DNA from: Helicostylum pulchrum
Taxonomy: Eukaryota; Mucoromycota; Mucoromycetes; Mucorales; Mucoraceae
NCBI GenBank assembly: GCA_025677825.1
Contig: JAIXMO010000007.1
Location: 62,001 to 126,000 of the forward strand
DNA: 64,000 nucleotides
Direction: 5' to 3'
Shown here: piece by piece, positions 59,935 to 64,000 of the stretch
Layout of the letters: every line of letters begins with the position of its first letter
Numbering within the stretch: position 1 is the first letter of the stretch
The notes under the pieces: model-generated
Database searches by the model: none
What the model was told of the DNA's origin: nothing
Seen by the model: only the letters and a program-made list of their open reading frames with translations
Made by a program: the position numbers and the translations under genes

Positions 59935-60214
59935 ATGCTCGATAACATGCTTTCTTATAGTGGTGGACTTGTTGGTCTTATCATCTTGATTCTTGATTTA
60001 ATTGTTATCTTTGAAGTTATGAACTCTAACCGTGAAATCACTGGTAAACTTGGTTGGTCTCTTCTCGTCTTTTTCTTCCCCGTAGTTGGGTTGATCCTTT
60101 ATTTGTAAGTATTATATATGTGCGAGTATAATAAACACGGAAAATATTAATCATATGTATAGCTTATTGAGTGGACGTAATGAACATAACGCTAGATATG
60201 AAGCGATAGTCTAA
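59935..60214 (+). CDS. Small PLDc_N-type two-helix membrane protein
   Basis: Two exons (59935-60104, 60163-60214) give 73 residues. Two hydrophobic helices (GLVGLIILILDLIVIFEVM and WSLLVFFFPVVGLILYF) are separated by NSNREITGKLG. The pattern DLIVIFEV..S.....K..W.LLVFFFPVVGLILY.L matches the PLDc_N (phospholipase D nuclease N-terminal) family of short membrane segments, found alone or ahead of enzymes. Here it stands alone, with a 17-residue polar tail. Location in a membrane is clear; function of stand-alone fungal members is not known to me. It is too small and spliced to be obvious from ORF length. Converges on the cyclophilin gene with 77 bp between stops. Confidence 0.82.
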
Positions 60215-60291
60215 CACTTTTTTTCGTTCCTCCACGCATAACCCTTAAAACACATAATGAAACCAAATAAAATAAAAAAAAATATATTTGT

Positions 60292-61379
60292 TTATTCAAT
60301 ACGACAACGATCAATGCGAACAGTATCCTTAGGGCTACCAAAAAATAAAATACAATCAGTATACATACATTCAATATAACTAATTATATACTATCTATCT
60401 TACCGATCCGTTCCATCAGTTCTAACCAAACCCATTCTCTTGACAACATTCATACCATCGTTCACTCTACCAAAAATAGTGTGTTTACCTATTCATCCTA
60501 TATTTAGCCATAATTTCCTTTCTAAAAAATAATATGTATTACCATCTAACCAGGGTGTAGGCGCTAATGTGATAAAAAACTGCAGTAACATTAATATGTT
60601 TTTCACTTTTTTTTGTTTTGTTTCTTTCTTTCTTTCTTACCTGAGAACCATTGGTATTGGGTCCAGAATTAGCCATACTGAGAATACCTGCACCAGTATG
60701 CTTAAGTGCAGGATGAATCTCATCTGCAAACTTCTCTCTATATGTAGGAAAAAACACTTTAATATAAAACTCTCGCTAAATCCCATTTTTTTATATGTAA
60801 AAAAAAAAACTTTACCCGTAGATAGAAGCACCACCACGACCTGTACCAGTAGGATCACCACCTAATTTTTTTTAAAAAAAATATCAGGTTAGTGGAAATC
60901 GTTACTCACACCTATATTGTATAAATTATTTGCCTTGAATCATAAAATCCTAATAAAATAGAAACTGGGTCAATAAAACTAGTCGACTTTTCGAATTGAT
61001 TGTTTTTTTTATAACTCACTGCAATAATACGATGAAACTAAGAAAGAAATAAGAGTTAGCGATCTGTATGCATAAAAGAAAAAGAAAAGCTACAACAACT
61101 TACGCTAACACCATCATAATAACCACGTTTAGCCTATCACTCAAAGTATGTTAATAATGACTTTTGCTTAATTATTACATTGCATGTACATTACAAGCTC
61201 TAAAAAGTTTTTACAAGTTCTATATTAAAAAAAAAAAGTTCAATCAACTAGTACAATAAATATCAAATGTCGTCTGCCTCTTTTTTTTTTTTCTACCTTG
61301 GCGCGTGATCCCAATAGAGTTCAACATGGATAGAACCCATGGAAGTGTCAAGAATGACGTTTTCTCTACCCTCTGACAT
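60292..61379 (-). CDS. PPIL1: PPIL1-type cyclophilin (spliceosomal peptidyl-prolyl isomerase)
   Basis: Ten exons (61297-61379, 61195-61219, 61104-61133, 61020-61037, 60934-60949, 60816-60861, 60641-60737, 60543-60579, 60404-60488, 60292-60334) join in frame to 159 residues, within the PPIL1/Cyp1 size (155-166). Four exons are 16-30 nt. The active-site elements are intact: [37 protein letters not shown], and the cyclosporin-contact Trp in [15 protein letters not shown]. The N-terminus ([20 protein letters not shown]) is typical of PPIL1, which joins the spliceosome through SKIP/SNW1. The fifth intron (60862-60933) needs a GC donor (GCAAAT) to keep frame, with a CTAAC branch and TAG acceptor. 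Confidence 0.93.
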
Positions 61380-61708
61380 GTTAATAGTATTTATGTATGA
61401 AGAGAGAGACAAAAAAAAAAAAAAAATGAAATAAAATTTTCAGCTAAACCTGGCGCCTGTTATGGATTCAACCAATGGAGTCGCGTCGGTTCGCGAAGCT
61501 TTCAACATAACGTAAAAATAAACCGCAATGCGATTAAAAGTAAATAGTTTACAAAAGTATTTAGCAAATGTATAGTAATACTGGCTGTCTTGATTCGTAC
61601 AAAAAAAAAACATTCACTACATGTATTTATCCCAAACTATACCTATTAATAACCGTATAACATGCCCGTGATGTTTAGAGATAAATAGCAATATCTTAAT
61701 AATATCTG

Positions 61709-61765
61709 AAATGGTTCTAATGTTTGAACTTTTGCAGAAAAAGATACACGACATATTTTTTTTTT
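61709..61765 (+). repeat. Diverged segment shared with 62323-62380
   Basis: Both read AAATG.TTCTAA, TGTTTGA.CT.TTG, AGAAAA.GATACA and CATATTTTTTTT in the same order, about three quarters identical by eye. It leads straight into the transposon-end-like motif at 61766. Confidence 0.5.
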
Positions 61766-61860
61766 TACAGCAGCTCTATTTAAGGGTGAATTTCTCTAGG
61801 ATGTCTTCAGTCTCCCGCTTTAACACCATTAATACCACTACTCGATTTAAGGATGGAATC
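61766..61860 (+). repeat. Transposon-end-like repeat, third locus
   Basis: TACAGCAGCTCTATTTAAGG matches the loci at 4259 and 26386. The next bases, GGGTGAATTTCT then AGGAT and TTCAG, also match 26361-26382. A second related phrase, CGATTTAAGGATGGA, occurs at about 61842-61856. Confidence 0.5.
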
Positions 61861-63703
61861 CAACTCCACAAAACTAGTAAATTAGTAAATATATAAAATA
61901 AATATAAAAGTAATAGTAAAAAAAAAGTTTTGCTTACTTTATATAAAAGCATCTAGTCTTCAAAAGTGTCTTATCAATCGATGTTATTCATAAAACAAAG
62001 GGATAATAATCAAACTGATAGCGAGAGGATACTACACAGTAATTAACGCATAAAAACAATAACTTCAGGCTTAAATGGAGTGTATATCAGCAGCAAATCT
62101 TTAAGAAATTAACTACGAAAAGTAATTAAATACAGACGGTTGTTAAATGATAAAAGATTGAAAAGAGATACAGCATAAATCAAATAAAGTGAACGCAAAG
62201 ATACTTTCTAGTCACGTAGCTATATCATAGCCAGTAGCTTTTAAATGCATTGTTATGTGGTATTATAATAAATAGCTCTGCAAATTTTTAATTGACAACA
62301 ATAAAATTTTTAATAGAATTTAAAATGATTCTAAGAAATGTTTGAGCTCTTGAAGAAAAGATACATAGTTAGCATATTTTTTTTTGTACGGTAACTTGGA
62401 CGAATTTAAGAACTATTTAAAGTGATGAGTCATTATTTTTAATCCATTACTCTCTTTAAACGCACGTTTTTAAGTGAATTTTTTTGGCATTACTTCTAAA
62501 AAAAGGTTATTTTAACAATGATTGAAATAAGGCATTATCTTTGTGAAATTAAAGTTTGTAAAACGATTCTTTTGAGCAAGTTGCTTAGTTAAAGTTAATC
62601 CAGGTATTGCAGGAACACTGATGTTAGTAAAAGCTAGACTTTTAGAGTGTGCCGTCCGGTGGTTTTTGTTTCTTTGACGCCACTGTTCCAATGAGTTCAG
62701 TCGTACCCTATCCCAATGAGTTCAGGACTGCCAAAATATTCTCTTTTGTTACAAAAAAAAAGATGGAACTATATACAGAGATGAACCTCTTCGCGGTTAG
62801 TTCTGAAAACACTTTTTAAAGTGGCTAATACATCTCTTATTGTATCTTTAATACTTAAATAAAGTAAGTCTTTTCTTTGGTTGTCTTTATTTGTTTTTTG
62901 GAGAAAGATACGCACAATAGGTTTTTGCACCGGGTTTTTTTTACAGCGCCTCATTCAAATAAGATAGTTATAATATAAAAATATCTTCAAATACGGATGT
63001 AAAAAAAAAACTGTACATAGTAGATACAGTACAAGTCAACCATCACTCATACAATTTCTTAAAAAGAAACAATCCACTTGTTTCAACCTCATTTGATCAT
63101 AAGTTTGACATTTTTTTGAACTTCACTTGGAAAAATCAATTGGGGTTTATATCTACCTTGTACTTGACTATCAAATTCAATCATAAAAAATAGTTTAAAA
63201 GGATATAAAGTTCCTGGGAGGATAGGATAGGGTAAAAGAGATTACTTTTTAAAAGAAACCAACAAATAGAGCTTTATATACCAAGTATCACCTTCATATG
63301 TTGTACGAGTTTAAGGTCACCAGAATAACAGCTCCCTTTGACCGCCCCAATATCTGAGAGCGGTTGCTATATCCTTGTGACTAAAAAAAATATAAAACCT
63401 TGATTACCACCATACTACATGTAAAAAAAAACCAGTAAATAGAGATTTTCAGCTCTACTTTTTTATTATAGTGTTAATCAATAGATAAGCTGATAGACTG
63501 TAAAAAGAATACAATAATATAATAGTAAGAAAAGTGAGCATAGGCTCCTGTTTTAAAGGTAGAGAGTCCTGAGAAATAAAATAAAATAAAAGGTTCAAGT
63601 AAAAAGTACAACGGAAAGTAAGATCCAAGGGAATTCAGATACAAAATAAAATAAAGAGTAAAGATAAACTAAAAGAGCTTAATTAAAGGACTTTTGTTTT
63701 TCG

Positions 63704-63760
63704 AAGTAGAATAAATGACGGTGTAGTAGAATAAATGATGATTTCAAGTAGAATAAATGA
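63704..63760 (+). repeat. AGTAGAATAAATGA repeated three times
   Basis: Three exact copies with starts spaced about 20-22 bp apart. A short degenerate minisatellite; no function suggested. Confidence 0.85.
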
Positions 63761-64000
63761 ATTACATTTTTATTGTAACCAGTCCCAACTTTTTTAAACG
63801 TTATTGGTTCTTGTGCCCCAACCTTAAACATGATAGAATGGATAACGCGTTAGAGATTGTGGTTGGCGTTACGATTGTAGGCCTTATATGCAGCATGCAA
63901 AATACGGCTGTCTTTTCCCAAAAATACATCAGAGATGGGTTTTAAGGGGTTTTAGCGGTCTCACATGTGATTTTTATTATGATTCGTTGTTTTAGTTTAT

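Larger units (their letters stand above)
61380..64000. other. Gene desert at right edge with decayed repeats
   Basis: No supported gene. It holds the third transposon-end-like repeat (61766), a diverged duplicated segment (61709-61765 against 62323-62380) and a 14-bp triplet (63704-63760). Open frames (62769-62954 minus, 63757-63945 plus) have no recognisable domain. Confidence 0.5.

Overview
This is an AT-rich stretch of nuclear DNA from a filamentous fungus. It most likely comes from an early-diverging lineage (Mucoromycota, probably Mucorales). That placement is inferred from coding content, not from a marker gene. Nearly all genes are split by short introns (mostly about 40-90 nt) with GT..AG ends, and several introns carry visible TACTAAC/CTAAC branch points. 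The coding set is eukaryotic and fungal throughout. Genes are packed on both strands as divergent pairs with shared promoters and convergent pairs with very short gaps. Between them lie AT-rich gene-poor stretches with decayed repeats.

Layout. 1-5 kb: a MIG1/CreA-type zinc-finger repressor (-) diverges from the exosome subunit RRP43 (+), followed by a gene-poor stretch with a transposon-end-like repeat and a doubtful small ORF. 5.7-7.4 kb: copy 1 of a 1.7-kb dispersed non-coding repeat. 7.5-24.3 kb: a CLASP-family microtubule protein (-), a PH-domain Caf120/Skg3-like protein (+), VPS52 of the GARP tether (-, 12 exons), a small RFWD3-like RING protein (-), the proteasome lid subunit SEM1 (+), a small unknown protein (-) and a nucleolar GNL3/NUG1-type GTPase (-). 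24.3-29.4 kb: a gene desert with a fragment and a second full copy of the 1.7-kb repeat. 29.7-34.6 kb: TACO1/YebC (+) converges on the unfolded-protein sensor IRE1 (-). 34.6-37.9 kb: gene-poor, with a candidate cysteine-rich mini-gene and a short direct repeat. 37.9-49.9 kb: ZNF830-like (-), NOP13-like (+), KES1-like oxysterol-binding protein (+), a DUF4211 protein (+) and a 1,685-residue Sel1-repeat protein with an N-myristoylation signal (+). 51.2-61.4 kb: HIBCH/mS47-like enoyl-CoA hydratase fold (-), DBP2 RNA helicase (-) with one unusually long intron, a seven-helix receptor-like protein (+), an unknown acidic protein (-), a tiny PLDc_N membrane protein (+) and a PPIL1-type cyclophilin (-, 10 exons). 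61.4-64 kb: gene desert with decayed repeats.

Functionally these are mostly unlinked housekeeping genes. They cover RNA decay and ribosome assembly (RRP43, NUG1-like, NOP13-like, DBP2), membrane traffic and lipid exchange (VPS52, KES1-like), protein quality control (IRE1, SEM1, RING protein), splicing-associated factors (PPIL1, ZNF830-like), mitochondrial translation (TACO1, possibly mS47), and signalling or carbon control (MIG1-like, receptor-like, Sel1-repeat protein). I see no biosynthetic cluster or operon.

The least explained signal is the 1.7-kb repeat. Its two copies have no credible ORF, but both keep two intron-like segments (one with a perfect TACTAAC) and a cluster of six hairpins over about 460 bp. 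It reads like a spliced, structured non-coding RNA unit carried on a mobile or duplicated sequence. Exon coordinates below were worked out by hand from splice signals and reading frame. Where the frame closes exactly I am confident; the one place it does not (TACO1) is flagged.
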